This document shows positions 7,701 through 14,275 of a stretch of 18,198 nucleotides of DNA, in pieces. The notes under the pieces were generated by a model, which saw only the letters and a list, made by a program, of their open reading frames with translations, made no database searches and was not told the DNA's origin. The stretch's first letter is position 1. Every line of letters begins with the position of its first letter. The stretch lies in contig DAOVLE010000090.1 in NCBI GenBank assembly GCA_030631415.1, positions 1-18,198 on the forward strand. Direction: 5' to 3'. The translations under genes were made by a program, and so were the position numbers. Source of the stretch: JAAEQG01 sp023133475. Its GTDB lineage: Bacteria; Planctomycetota; Phycisphaerae; UBA1845.

Positions 7701-8229
7701 GCAGCTTTTCGGGCATGCCCCCGTCAAGCCCGATCAGGTAAATCTCTTCGCCGCGCGATGGATACTCGCGGTTGGACCGGAACAGCACCCGCTCCCCGTC
7801 AGGCCACCAGCCCAGCACGCGATCGACGGCTGGGTGATAGGTCAGCCGCCGGGGCACTCCCCCGCGGGCGTCCATCACGTACACGTCCGCCCCACCGTCG
7901 TATTGGGCGGTGAAAGCCAACCACTTGCCGTCGGGCGAGAACTTGGCCCAGACTTCCGAGCCGGGGTCGTTGGTGATCCGCCGTGCATCGCCGCCGGCGG
8001 TGGAGCCCATCCACAGATCGTTTTCGTAGGTGAAGACGATCTGGTCTTCATGCACGTCGGCGCAGCGCATGAGATGTCTGACGCCGTCTGCCGTTACATC
8101 CTCCACCGCGGTTGGCGCAACCACAGGCCCCAGTAGATCAGCCGGCATTGTCGCCGCACAACTGGCTATCGACAGGGTCATTCCCAGAAACAAGACAGGC
8201 CCGCCAATACGGTGTGTGGGAGTTAACAT
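4771..8229 (-). CDS. tricorn protease homolog, predicted lipoprotein (S41 family)
   Basis: A 1152-residue homolog of archaeal tricorn protease, which trims peptides. A lipoprotein signal is present (lipobox SIAS-C, Cys24), so the enzyme should sit outside the cytoplasmic membrane. Residues about 50-530 carry repeated propeller-blade motifs such as FSPDGKWLAF, AWSPDGKWIAF and VWSPDSKWVAY. An acidic, low-complexity stretch lies at about 566-632. A PDZ-like domain spans about 845-935, then the catalytic S41 domain. Active-site candidates are His815 (NIGHTY), Ser1040 (TGSCGEFF) and Glu1098 (LIEGHGVDPD). The Ser-to-Glu spacing of 58 equals that of Ser965/Glu1023 in archaeal tricorn, and Gly814 replaces the serine that precedes the histidine there. 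The start has an AAGGA ribosome binding site (8239-8243) nine bases upstream. It appears monocistronic. Confidence 0.95.
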   Translation of the reverse strand: MLTPTHRIGGPVLFLGMTLSIASCAATMPADLLGPVVAPTAVEDVTADGVRHLMRCADVHEDQIVFTYENDLWMGSTAGGDARRITNDPGSEVWAKFSPDGKWLAFTAQYDGGADVYVMDARGGVPRRLTYHPAVDRVLGWWPDGERVLFRSNREYPSRGEEIYLIGLDGGMPEKLPVDRAGLTAVSPDGSKIAYNRISRERNTWKRHQGGTAQDIWMGSLDKGDFHKITDWVGTDNFPMWSGNAIYFTSDRKYGTLNVYKCDLNSSAVTPLTEYKDYDVKYPSIGPKQIVYQYGETLHLLDLASGEVRMVPMRIPTDRVRMRPEFVKVKPQTGSFGLSPSGTRMLLEARGEILNLPVEHGEPINLTRTSTSREKNAAWSPDGKWIAFISDKTGEEEIYLVDQKGENPWRQLTSGSLGFRMHLVWSPDSEYLLFSDKFMRLNLVEVESGESAVIDQGEYDDAWERWGIQDYVWSPDSKWVAYTKMEQSMYEAIFLYSLEDKQTHRLTSEVTQDWSPSFDPGGKCLYFLSNRTFNPIMGFVDQNHIFLEMAKPYVVILGAEEPSPFAPKDSEEEVKEADEEDADEDEAADEAKEEDEQEDDAEEETNPDADDDEDENDTEAEEGEDDDDFRIDLDGIERRILAVENISAGNYFRLEATEKGFMYIQKDEPGFSKYQVVTDQTKGKLGLYHYNLEDKEATKVLSGIANYHQSADGKKLVYRAGSSYGVVDVGSKASVGDGEIDLGAVRVKVDRNQEFFQIFDEAWRVERDWFYDAKMHGLDWEATRQKYRRFVPDCGNRSDLNYLIGEMIAELNIGHTYVWGGDIARNARRVRTGMLGATFAADPGARYWRIAQIVPGTPGDADERSPLDEPGCPIKVDDYLIAIDGAEVTTADNPFEFLQNKAGAVVTIKYNSEPSAEEAKSFRLKTISSEWSIRYRQWVEHNRAYVSKMTGGQVGYVHIPDMGSHGLIEFAKAYYPHYYKKGFILDDRYNGGGFTADMIIDRLERKLWGITQPREGKTLPDPERTFHGHLVVLINEDTGSCGEFFAQAIKLKGLAPVIGMRTWGGATGIEVHQSLLDGGAVTPPQFGLYGLERVWLIEGHGVDPDIEVQNMPGDVLKGKDAQLDKAIKLLLEQTAKDPKTLPDAPPYPDKSK

Positions 8230-8321
8230 ACTTCTTGATCCTTTCCGTGGTATGGGTTATGGGTTTGCAGGTTCGATGCCGCCTCGGGCGGCGAAGTCTC
8301 ATGCTTTATTCTCCAGCCGTC

Positions 8322-8351
8322 ATTCTAAGATGTTATGCGGTTACCACACAA
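8322..8351 (-). promoter_or_regulatory. possible sigma70-type promoter of the tricorn gene
   Basis: On the minus strand TTGTGT (8346-8351) and TAGAAT (8322-8327) are separated by 18 bases, about 90 bases upstream of the start codon. The -10 box matches the consensus at five of six positions, the -35 box at only three. The site is plausible by position and shape only. Confidence 0.25.
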
Positions 8352-8403
8352 CCACCCTGCTCCGCTGCTTTGTAAGGATTTGTCTACCTACAGGCTGTAA
8401 ACT

Positions 8404-8494
8404 GTAGGGTGGGTGGAACCTGCCGCAGGCAGGTGGAACCCACCAACCGGCGTGGTGGGGTTCGCCCGCCTACGGCGTGCTTCACCCACCCTAC
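8404..8494. repeat. 91-bp MITE-like element with 12-bp terminal inverted repeats
   Basis: The ends GTAGGGTGGGTG (8404-8415) and CACCCACCCTAC (8483-8494) are perfect 12-base inverted repeats. Inside are further short palindromes (CCTGCCGCAGGCAGG, GGTGGAACCCACC). There is no frame long enough for a transposase. It is the longest and most complete member of the family in this window and lies upstream of the ATPase-DUF4276 cassette. Confidence 0.85.
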
Positions 8495-8557
8495 GGAGTT
8501 GGGGCACCCACGTGAGCAAGTTGACGCTACGTGCCTGGACCGCGATGATGAAATTGA

Positions 8558-8659
8558 CCGGTGGAACGGAAGCGGGCTCTGGAGGCGTCCAACCCGCCAG
8601 GGATATAGCCGGTTGGGTGTGCAACGAAGGTGCGTCTCTTCGAGGGAAACTTCCACCGG
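8558..8659 (+). ncRNA. possible structured RNA / leader upstream of the ATPase gene
   Basis: A 9-bp closing stem (CCGGTGGAA 8558-8566 with TTCCACCGG 8651-8659) encloses further pairings: GCGGG/CCCGC (8572-8576/8593-8597) with an inner TGGA/TCCA, GTTG/CAAC (8612-8615/8622-8625), and CTC-ttc-GAG (8636-8644). This is the form of a multi-branched RNA ending 29 bases before the ATPase start. I do not recognise a known riboswitch or ribozyme core. It could also be a fragment of a further repeat family or chance folding of GC-rich DNA. Confidence 0.3.
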
Positions 8660-8688
8660 CTTATGGTTCGATGTAGAGGATGTTTGAG

Positions 8689-9807
8689 ATGGGCCGTTCG
8701 CTGAATAAGGTGACGATTGGCGGTTTCAAGTCGATCGAGTCGCTCGAAGACTTCGAACTAGGCAACCTCAATGTCCTGATCGGTGCAAACGGTGCCGGCA
8801 AGAGCAACTTCGTGGACTTCTTCCGGCTGCTGCGGGCCATGGTGGATGAGGCTCTGGCGCGATTTGTGCGGCAGTCGGGTGGGGCGGATGGGTTCTTCTT
8901 CCTAGGCCCCAAGCAGACCAATCAGATATCCGCGCGCCTGGAGTTCGGGGACAACGTCTACGAGTTCGATCTGGAGCCCACCGCCGGCGACGAATTGATG
9001 GTGGCTGATGAGCGAGTGCAATATACCGGAGGCCGCGGAATGGGCGTCCCCCATTCGATTGGCCAGGGCAACCTGGAATCACAACTGAAGACGCGGAAGG
9101 AAGATAAAGCCACCTTGGGCCAGGGACTTGGTGTGCCGTCGTATGTGTACGATGCGGTTTCCAGTTGGACGGTCTACCACTTTCACGACACCAGCATGCT
9201 GGCGCCGATGCGGCGGGACCAGGCTGTGCGGGATCGCGCACAACTCCGGCCGGACGCATCAAACGTGGCGGCGCTTCTGTTGCACCTGCGGGAGAATCAC
9301 GAGAACAGCTATAAGCTGGTTCGCGATATCGTGCGGCTTATCGCACCGTTCTTCGATGATTTTCTTCTGGAGCCCGAGGAAAAGGGCGGTGAAGAAAAAG
9401 TCCGGCTGGAGTGGCGCCAGAAGGGAAGCGATTACCCCTTTCAGCCGGTGCATCTCTCCGACGGCACCCTTCGGTTCATTTGCCTGGTAACAGCCCTGCA
9501 GCAGCCGTTACCACCAGCCATAATCATAATCGATGAGCCGGAGTTGGGGCTTCACCCATATGCGATCAACTTGCTGGCTGAGTTGATCCAGTCTGCGTCG
9601 GAGCAAACGCAGGTTATCGTATCGACGCAGTCACCGACGCTTCTGGATCATTTTCCACCCGAGGACGTGGTTATCGTGAAGCGGTGCGAAGGTCGGTCGG
9701 TGTTTGAACGACTGGAGCCGGGCAAACTGGCTGACTGGTTGCAGGAGTATTCGATCGGCGAACTCTGGCAGAAGAATGTGGTCCAGGGGGGGCCGAGCCA
9801 TGAGTGA
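8689..9807 (+). CDS. AAA/ABC-type ATPase (AAA_21-like, RecF/OLD class)
   Basis: A 372-residue ATPase of the RecF/OLD-like AAA_21 group. Visible are the N-terminal beta strand with GGFKSIESL, Walker A GANGAGKS at residues 32-39, an ABC-signature-like HLSDGTLRFI near residue 260, Walker B IIIIDEPELGLHP with Asp282-Glu283, and VSTQSPTLLDHF in the place of the switch loop (Gln instead of the usual His). No nuclease domain is fused. I chose the ATG at 8689 because AGAGGA (8675-8680) lies eight bases upstream; the ATG at 8680 overlaps this site and would give 375 residues. The stop overlaps the start of the DUF4276 gene in ATGAGTGA, so the two are translationally coupled. Proteins of this class often power partner nucleases in phage defence; that role is inferred. 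Confidence 0.92.
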   Translation: MGRSLNKVTIGGFKSIESLEDFELGNLNVLIGANGAGKSNFVDFFRLLRAMVDEALARFVRQSGGADGFFFLGPKQTNQISARLEFGDNVYEFDLEPTAGDELMVADERVQYTGGRGMGVPHSIGQGNLESQLKTRKEDKATLGQGLGVPSYVYDAVSSWTVYHFHDTSMLAPMRRDQAVRDRAQLRPDASNVAALLLHLRENHENSYKLVRDIVRLIAPFFDDFLLEPEEKGGEEKVRLEWRQKGSDYPFQPVHLSDGTLRFICLVTALQQPLPPAIIIIDEPELGLHPYAINLLAELIQSASEQTQVIVSTQSPTLLDHFPPEDVVIVKRCEGRSVFERLEPGKLADWLQEYSIGELWQKNVVQGGPSHE

Positions 9808-10477
9808 AATCGTGGCGATCGTGGAGGGGGAAACCGAGCAGACTTTTGTGCGTGACCAACTCGCTGCGCACCTTGGCTATCGCGGTATTGCCATCTGGGC
9901 TGTTTTGCCCGGGAGAACGCGCAAGAGGGGTGGCGTGAAGAAATGGGAGTCCGCGAGCGGGGACATTATCCGCACATTGAAGGAAGGCCGTTACTGCACA
10001 ACGATGTTTGATTACTATGCGATGCCCACCGACTGGCCTGGACGGGCGAAAGCGGCCCAAAAGGGCTGGGCGGAGCGAGGGTCTCACGTGGAATCAGCCG
10101 TGCTGAACGACATCGCCGAACGTATGGGTGGGAGCTTCAACCGGAGCCAGTTCATCCCGTATGTTCAGGTTCACGAATTCGAAGCGCTCATGTTTTCCGA
10201 TGTTCAGGAACTGGCTGAAACGTCCGCCCCGCTATGTCGTTTTTCTTCTGCCGAGTGCCTGGAACGTCAATTTCGCGGAATCCTTGAAGAGGCTGGTAAT
10301 CCGGAAGCGATCAATGACAACTATGACACTTGCCCATCCCGGCGAATCACCAGACTTGTCCAAAGGTATCGCAAGTGCGTTCACGGTCCCATCGTTGCTC
10401 AGCGGATAGGGCTTGAAACGTTGCGGGCCGAATGTGAGCACTTTGCAACATGGATCGAGAAGCTCGAGCAGTTGTAG
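9800..10477 (+). CDS. DUF4276 family protein (possible TOPRIM-like effector)
   Basis: A 225-residue protein that shows the hallmarks of DUF4276: an N-terminal strand IVAIVEGETEQTFV (Glu9, Glu13), FDYYAMP (Asp71), VHEFEALMFSD (residues 124-134), and C-terminal CPSRRI (178-183) with RIGLETLRAECEHFATWIEKL. The VEG-x-TE strand resembles the first acidic motif of TOPRIM nucleases, with Asp71 and Glu126/Glu128 as possible further metal ligands; this is comparison by eye. The start ATG overlaps the end of the ATPase gene by eight bases, with a GGGGGG stretch just upstream as ribosome binding site. The TAG stop belongs to the inverted repeat element at 10474-10530. DUF4276 genes are known to travel with such ATPases; the biochemical function is not established. 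A defence function is the favoured inference. Confidence 0.88.
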   Translation: MSEIVAIVEGETEQTFVRDQLAAHLGYRGIAIWAVLPGRTRKRGGVKKWESASGDIIRTLKEGRYCTTMFDYYAMPTDWPGRAKAAQKGWAERGSHVESAVLNDIAERMGGSFNRSQFIPYVQVHEFEALMFSDVQELAETSAPLCRFSSAECLERQFRGILEEAGNPEAINDNYDTCPSRRITRLVQRYRKCVHGPIVAQRIGLETLRAECEHFATWIEKLEQL

Positions 10478-10530
10478 GGCGGGTTCTACCCGCCTTCTTT
10501 GCATCCTACGGCGGGTGAAGCCCGCCCTAC
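10474..10530. repeat. 57-bp GTAGGGYGGG inverted element (contains a stop codon)
   Basis: Ends GTAGGGCGGG (10474-10483) and CCCGCCCTAC (10521-10530) are perfect inverted repeats, with internal CGGGTTCTACCCG and CGGGTGAAGCCCG palindromes. The TAG of the DUF4276 gene is bases 2-4 of the element. Could act as a 3'-end hairpin, though no T-run follows. Confidence 0.85.
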
Positions 10531-10644
10531 TATAAATCCAGCCGCTGTTTCAACTTGCCTATGCCGATGAACGCTATTAGAATTCAGTAGGAAATGGAAC
10601 TTATCAAGGCGTTTGCAGGCTCTAAAGCCGCACGGGGCAGAGAC

Positions 10645-12318
10645 ATGTGCCACAACCGTATTCCAATGTTGGTCTGGGTGATGCTGCTGGGAATCTGTGC
10701 CGCGGCGCGCGGGGACGAAACATCCGTGCCGCCCGACCAGACCCCATCCGTTGATGAAACTATAGCTGATGAAGTCGAACCGGTCGCTTCGCTGGAACCG
10801 CAAGTCCGGGGAGTAATCATCCCCATCACCGGCACAATTAGCGATGTGACCATGGAAAGCATTCAGCGCCGCGTCGAAAAGGCGATTGACGACGGCGCAA
10901 AGGTGGTCGTCTTCGAGTTGGACACACCAGGCGGCTACGTAGCCAGCGCCCTGGACATCTGTTCATATATCAAGAACCTCACGCATGTTAAGACGGTCGC
11001 GTGGGTTAAGCCTGAGGCATACTCCGCCGGCTCGATGATTTCGCTGGCCTGCGACGAGATCGTGATGTCCGCCGCTTCGACCCTGGGCGACTGCGGGGTG
11101 ATCCTGGGCACGCCGACAGGGGCTGAGGCGGTGCCCGAAGACCTCAAAGCCAAGGCGGAAAGCCCGGTGCTCGAGCAGTTTCGAGACTCCGCAGCCAGAA
11201 ACGGATACGACCGCTTGCTGTGCGAATCGATGGTCCGGGCGGACCGCGAGGTATGGTGGCTTGAGAATATCGAAACCGGTGAGCGGGAATTCGTAGGCCG
11301 AGCCACCAAACTGAAACGGATGGGGGATGAAGAAAGCAGCTCGAAGCGGGGTTTTTTGGGGCTTGATCTTTCCGGCATCAGCGGGAAAAAGAAGACCGGC
11401 TGGAAGTTGGTGGAGACCAGCCTGGACCCATTGTCGAATACGCCGTTTGACATCCAACAGCCGGTCGTCAGCACCACCGAGTTGTTGACTTTGTCACAGA
11501 CTCGTGCGTTTATCTTCGGCTTCTGTAAGGCGATTGTCAGCACCGAGGGAGAATTGCAGACGCGGTATCATTTGAGCGATCCGGTGGATCGGGTCGACTT
11601 CACCTGGTCGGAGGTTCTGGTCGGTTGGTTGACGTCGATGCCGGTGCGGGGTTTTTTGCTGATTCTGGTTTTCCTTGGCGCTTACGTGGAGTTTAACACG
11701 CCGGGCGTGGGTGTGCCTGGTTTGGTGGCATTGATTTGCCTGGCGATCTTCCTGGGAGCCCCTTATCTCACGGGATTGGCCAATGTGTGGGAGATTGTGG
11801 TGGTGCTGATCGGGGTGGCGCTGCTGGGGGTGGAGATATTCGTCATCCCCGGTTTTGGTATCGCGGGGATCAGCGGTTTGGTGTTGGTTATCGTTGGTCT
11901 GTTGGCGACCTTTATACCGGAAGAGCCCGGGCGTTCATTCCCCATATATTGGCCTCAGTGGGAGACGGGGCTTGCGGGGCTCAAAGCGGGGGTGATTACT
12001 CTGGCGGCGGCGGTGGTCACATCTCTGGTGGGTATGGTTCTGTTGAGTCGTTATCTACCGCAGATGCCGTATGTCAATCGCATTGTGCCGGAAAACCCCA
12101 CCCCCTCGACGGTGATGCCCGAGGACCCGTATCGCGGGTTGGCCCGCGTCGGCGACCTCGGGATTTGCGAGAGCGGGTTGCGCCCGGCGGGCAAAGCTCG
12201 GTTCGGGTCCATGTTGGTTGACGTGGTCAGCGAAGGGGAATTCCTCGAAGCCGGCGCCCGGATAGAGGTCATCGAACGCTACGGAAACCGCGTCGTGGTC
12301 CGCGTAGTCAGGGCTTAG
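10645..12318 (+). CDS. nfeD: long-form NfeD membrane protein with ClpP-class serine protease domain
   Basis: A 557-residue long-type NfeD protein (574 if started at 10594). Order of parts: signal peptide (IPMLVWVMLLGICAAARG); a ClpP/S49-type protease domain with VVVFELDTPGG and the SAG motif (Ser127 in AYSAGS); several membrane helices between about residues 330 and 465; and a C-terminal OB-fold NfeD domain (about 490-557). Lys168 lies 41 residues after Ser127, the same spacing as the Ser97/Lys138 dyad of the archaeal NfeD protease PH1510, so it is probably active. Known relatives cleave hydrophobic membrane proteins such as stomatin-like partners. I prefer the ATG at 10645 because 10594 has its AGGA only one base away and gives an overlong signal N-region. 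A short NfeD and FloA follow on the same strand. Confidence 0.92.
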   Translation: MCHNRIPMLVWVMLLGICAAARGDETSVPPDQTPSVDETIADEVEPVASLEPQVRGVIIPITGTISDVTMESIQRRVEKAIDDGAKVVVFELDTPGGYVASALDICSYIKNLTHVKTVAWVKPEAYSAGSMISLACDEIVMSAASTLGDCGVILGTPTGAEAVPEDLKAKAESPVLEQFRDSAARNGYDRLLCESMVRADREVWWLENIETGEREFVGRATKLKRMGDEESSSKRGFLGLDLSGISGKKKTGWKLVETSLDPLSNTPFDIQQPVVSTTELLTLSQTRAFIFGFCKAIVSTEGELQTRYHLSDPVDRVDFTWSEVLVGWLTSMPVRGFLLILVFLGAYVEFNTPGVGVPGLVALICLAIFLGAPYLTGLANVWEIVVVLIGVALLGVEIFVIPGFGIAGISGLVLVIVGLLATFIPEEPGRSFPIYWPQWETGLAGLKAGVITLAAAVVTSLVGMVLLSRYLPQMPYVNRIVPENPTPSTVMPEDPYRGLARVGDLGICESGLRPAGKARFGSMLVDVVSEGEFLEAGARIEVIERYGNRVVVRVVRA

Positions 12319-12339
12319 CTGGGATTGCCGGCTGGGAGA

Positions 12340-12367
12340 TGAACGCAGAGACGCAGAGAACGCAGAG
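12340..12367. repeat. dispersed ACGCAGAG repeat, copy 3
   Basis: ATGAACGCAGAGACGCAGAG plus ACGCAGAG units, as at 2211 and 4491, but without the CCCGGATAATTC leader. It lies 21 bases after the stop codon of the long nfeD. Confidence 0.8.
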
Positions 12368-12413
12368 GAAGATGGAGGATGGAAAATAAAACTCGGAAAA
12401 ACGACGATGTCCC

Positions 12414-12457
12414 CCATCCCTCATTTTCCATTTTTAATTTTCCATTTTCCATTTCCC
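12414..12457. repeat. A/T-rich TTTTCCA minisatellite
   Basis: Imperfect units of TTTTCCAT run through this stretch of an otherwise GC-rich region. The reverse-complement type (AAAATGGAAAATG) occurs at 18051-18087. Together with the ACGCAGAG copy it fills the gap between the long and the short nfeD genes. Confidence 0.7.
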
Positions 12458-12467
12458 CGGTGTTGTG

Positions 12468-12968
12468 ATGGGTGAGTTCGGGATTATTGCTTTGCTCTAC
12501 GCCATCGCGTTGGTGGTGCTGTTGGCGGAGATTTTTATACCTTCGCACGGTATCCTAACTGTTGCCGGGTTGGGATTCCTCGTCGCCGCGGTGGTCAAGA
12601 CTTTTGGGATAAGCACCAGTGCCGGGGTCGGCGCCACTTTGGCTTGTATCGTGCTTTTGCCCACTGCGGTGGTGATCGCGGTGAAGCTCTGGCCTCACAC
12701 GCCCATGGGACGATTGATCTCCCCGGACAACCCGGTGGTTACCTCCAAGGATGTTGGCGTGGATGTGGATACGCTACGGTCGATGATCGGGTGTGTGGGG
12801 CGGAGTGTTTCGCCATTGCGTCCGTCGGGAATCTGCGATTTCGACGGGCGGCGGTTCCCATGCGTGGCTGAGATGGGTATGATCGGGCGCGGCGTGGAGG
12901 TTCACGTCGTGGGTGTTAAAGGCAGTAACCTGGCGGTGGTCGCAAAAACGGGCTCCGCCAGAGTGTAG
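12468..12968 (+). CDS. short-form NfeD-like membrane protein
   Basis: A 166-residue protein. Two hydrophobic stretches follow the start (about residues 4-50, with AEIFIPSHGILTVAG, a pattern shared with the NfeD membrane part, and about 55-75). The C-terminal ~70 residues (MIGCVGRSVSPLRPSGICDF, then DGRRFPCVAEMGMIGRGVEV) match the OB-fold NfeD domain. It lacks the protease domain, like the short NfeD proteins known to accompany FloA-type flotillins. The ATG at 12468 is used; the GTG directly before it is equally possible. There is no strong ribosome binding site. The TAG stop lies within a GTAGGGTGGG repeat. It lies between the long nfeD and floA. Confidence 0.88.
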   Translation: MGEFGIIALLYAIALVVLLAEIFIPSHGILTVAGLGFLVAAVVKTFGISTSAGVGATLACIVLLPTAVVIAVKLWPHTPMGRLISPDNPVVTSKDVGVDVDTLRSMIGCVGRSVSPLRPSGICDFDGRRFPCVAEMGMIGRGVEVHVVGVKGSNLAVVAKTGSARV

Positions 12969-13005
12969 GGTGGGTGGAGCGAAGCGAAGCGCAACCCACC
13001 AGACT
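12965..13005. repeat. GTAGGGYGGG-family element between nfeD and floA (contains a stop codon)
   Basis: Starts GTAGGGTGGG (12965-12974) and ends around AACCCACCAGACTAC, with GAAGCGAAGCG between. The TAG stop of the short nfeD is bases 2-4 of the element. It fills half of the 82-base gap in front of floA. Confidence 0.7.
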
Positions 13006-13050
13006 ACAAGACATAAAAAACCGTGTTCTCACAGTAGAAAGGTCAGCAGG

Positions 13051-14121
13051 ATGCTAGCTTACGCTTCTGTACTCGCCGAGGGTGGAGTTCCTTACGGATG
13101 GATTATCGGCGGCATCGCCATCATCGTCGGCTTGATCATCTTTGCCGTGCTGATGCAGTTCTTCAGCTTGTGGTTGCAGGCGTACATGAGCAAGGCTGGG
13201 GTGAGCTTCGCCGATCTCATCGGGCAGCGTCTGCGTAAGGTCAACTCCAGCGTGGTGGTGCTCAGCAAGATCCAGTTGGTCAAAGCCGGGCTGCACGACA
13301 TCACCACCAACGATCTCGAGAGCCACTACCTGGCTGGGGGGCGGGTGCCCAACGTTACCCATGCGATGATCGCCGCCCACCGTGCCAACATCGACCTGGA
13401 TTTCCGCAAAGCCTGTGCTATCGATCTGGCGGGGCGGGACATCCTCGATGCGGTGAATACGTCGGTGAACCCCAAGGTCATCGACTGCCCCGGAGCCACC
13501 GCGATGGCCAGCGGAGCCGACAAGCTCGATGCCGTTTCCAAGGACGGTATTCGCCTGCTGGCCAAGGCCCGCGTCACCGTGCGAACCAACATTCGCCAGC
13601 TTATCGGTGGTGCGACCGAGGAGACCGTGATCGCCCGTACCGGGCAAGCCATCGTCAGCGCCATCGGTTCGAGTGCAACATACAAAGCCGTTTTGGAGAA
13701 CCCCGACCTCATCGCCCAAAGGGCGTTGGAGAGCGGTTTGGACGCCGGAACGGCGTTCGAGATTCTCTCGGTGGATATTGCCGATATCAGCGTGGCGGGT
13801 GTGGCGACAGAAGCCAACGTCGGCGCCAAGTTGCAGGCGGATCAGGCAGAAGCCGACCTGCGCCGCTTCCGGGCTGAGGCGGAAAAGCGAGCGGCGATGG
13901 CCCGTGCCCGCGAGGCGGAAATGAGCGCCATGGTCGAGGAAAACCGCGCCAAGGTAGTCCTGGCGGAAGCGGAGGTTCCGCTGGCCATGGCTGAGGCGTT
14001 CCGTAGCGGAAACATGGGCATCATGGATTACTACCGGATGAAGAACATCGACGCCGATACGAGCATGCGTCGGACTATCGGTGGTGGAGGCGAAACCAAG
14101 GGCGAAACTCCTCCAACCTAG
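13051..14121 (+). CDS. floA: flotillin-like protein FloA (SPFH/UPF0365 family)
   Basis: A 356-residue scaffold protein of bacterial membrane microdomains. A membrane-inserting helix lies at about residues 13-35 (WIIGGIAIIVGLIIFAVLMQ). The SPFH-type core follows, then an Ala/Glu-rich coiled coil (about 255-325). The ending GNMGIMDYYRMKNIDADTSM is the strongly conserved C-terminal signature of FloA. The start at 13051 has AGAAAGG (13036-13042) eight bases upstream and gives the usual FloA N-terminus; a longer frame from 12913 overlaps the short nfeD and is rejected. Known FloA proteins work with NfeD proteins, which precede it here, so the cluster is likely one functional unit although repeats separate the genes. 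Confidence 0.97.
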   Translation: MLAYASVLAEGGVPYGWIIGGIAIIVGLIIFAVLMQFFSLWLQAYMSKAGVSFADLIGQRLRKVNSSVVVLSKIQLVKAGLHDITTNDLESHYLAGGRVPNVTHAMIAAHRANIDLDFRKACAIDLAGRDILDAVNTSVNPKVIDCPGATAMASGADKLDAVSKDGIRLLAKARVTVRTNIRQLIGGATEETVIARTGQAIVSAIGSSATYKAVLENPDLIAQRALESGLDAGTAFEILSVDIADISVAGVATEANVGAKLQADQAEADLRRFRAEAEKRAAMARAREAEMSAMVEENRAKVVLAEAEVPLAMAEAFRSGNMGIMDYYRMKNIDADTSMRRTIGGGGETKGETPPT

Positions 14122-14148
14122 TGATCTGTCGCCCATGAACTGATGGTC

Positions 14149-14230
14149 GGGTGGCCCACCGCTTTAGCGGTGGGGGACGCGAATACTTGATGCGATTCGT
14201 GTCCCCCACGGCTAAAGCCATGGGCCACCC
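14149..14230. repeat. 82-bp inverted element (GCTTTAGC family), orientation 1
   Basis: GGGTGGCCCACCGCTTTAGC (14149-14168) continues to GGTGGGGGACGCGAAT, and a nearly perfect reverse-complementary arm ends at GGGCCACCC (14230). One arm has ACCGCTTTAGCGGT, the other CACGGCTAAAGCCATG, so the halves are distinguishable. A partial extra copy follows at about 14236-14257. It lies between floA and the next gene. Confidence 0.85.
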
Positions 14231-14275
14231 AACCCCAGCGGCTAAGGCCATGGGCGACGGAATCGAGATAATCAG

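Noticed and set aside
8404..8494. Complete insertion sequence
   Set aside because: It has inverted ends but only 91 bases and no transposase frame; it can at most be a non-autonomous element.
8548..8676. Small plus-strand frame (43 codons) in front of the ATPase gene
   Set aside because: No family resemblance or ribosome binding site; the same stretch is better explained by its pairing potential.
8404..10530. Retron or reverse-transcriptase-based system
   Set aside because: Considered because of an ATPase with a foldable upstream region, but there is no reverse transcriptase frame in the window.
12913..13050. N-terminal extension of floA overlapping the short nfeD
   Set aside because: Reads through the end of nfeD and a repeat; the ATG at 13051 has a good ribosome binding site and yields the normal FloA N-terminus.
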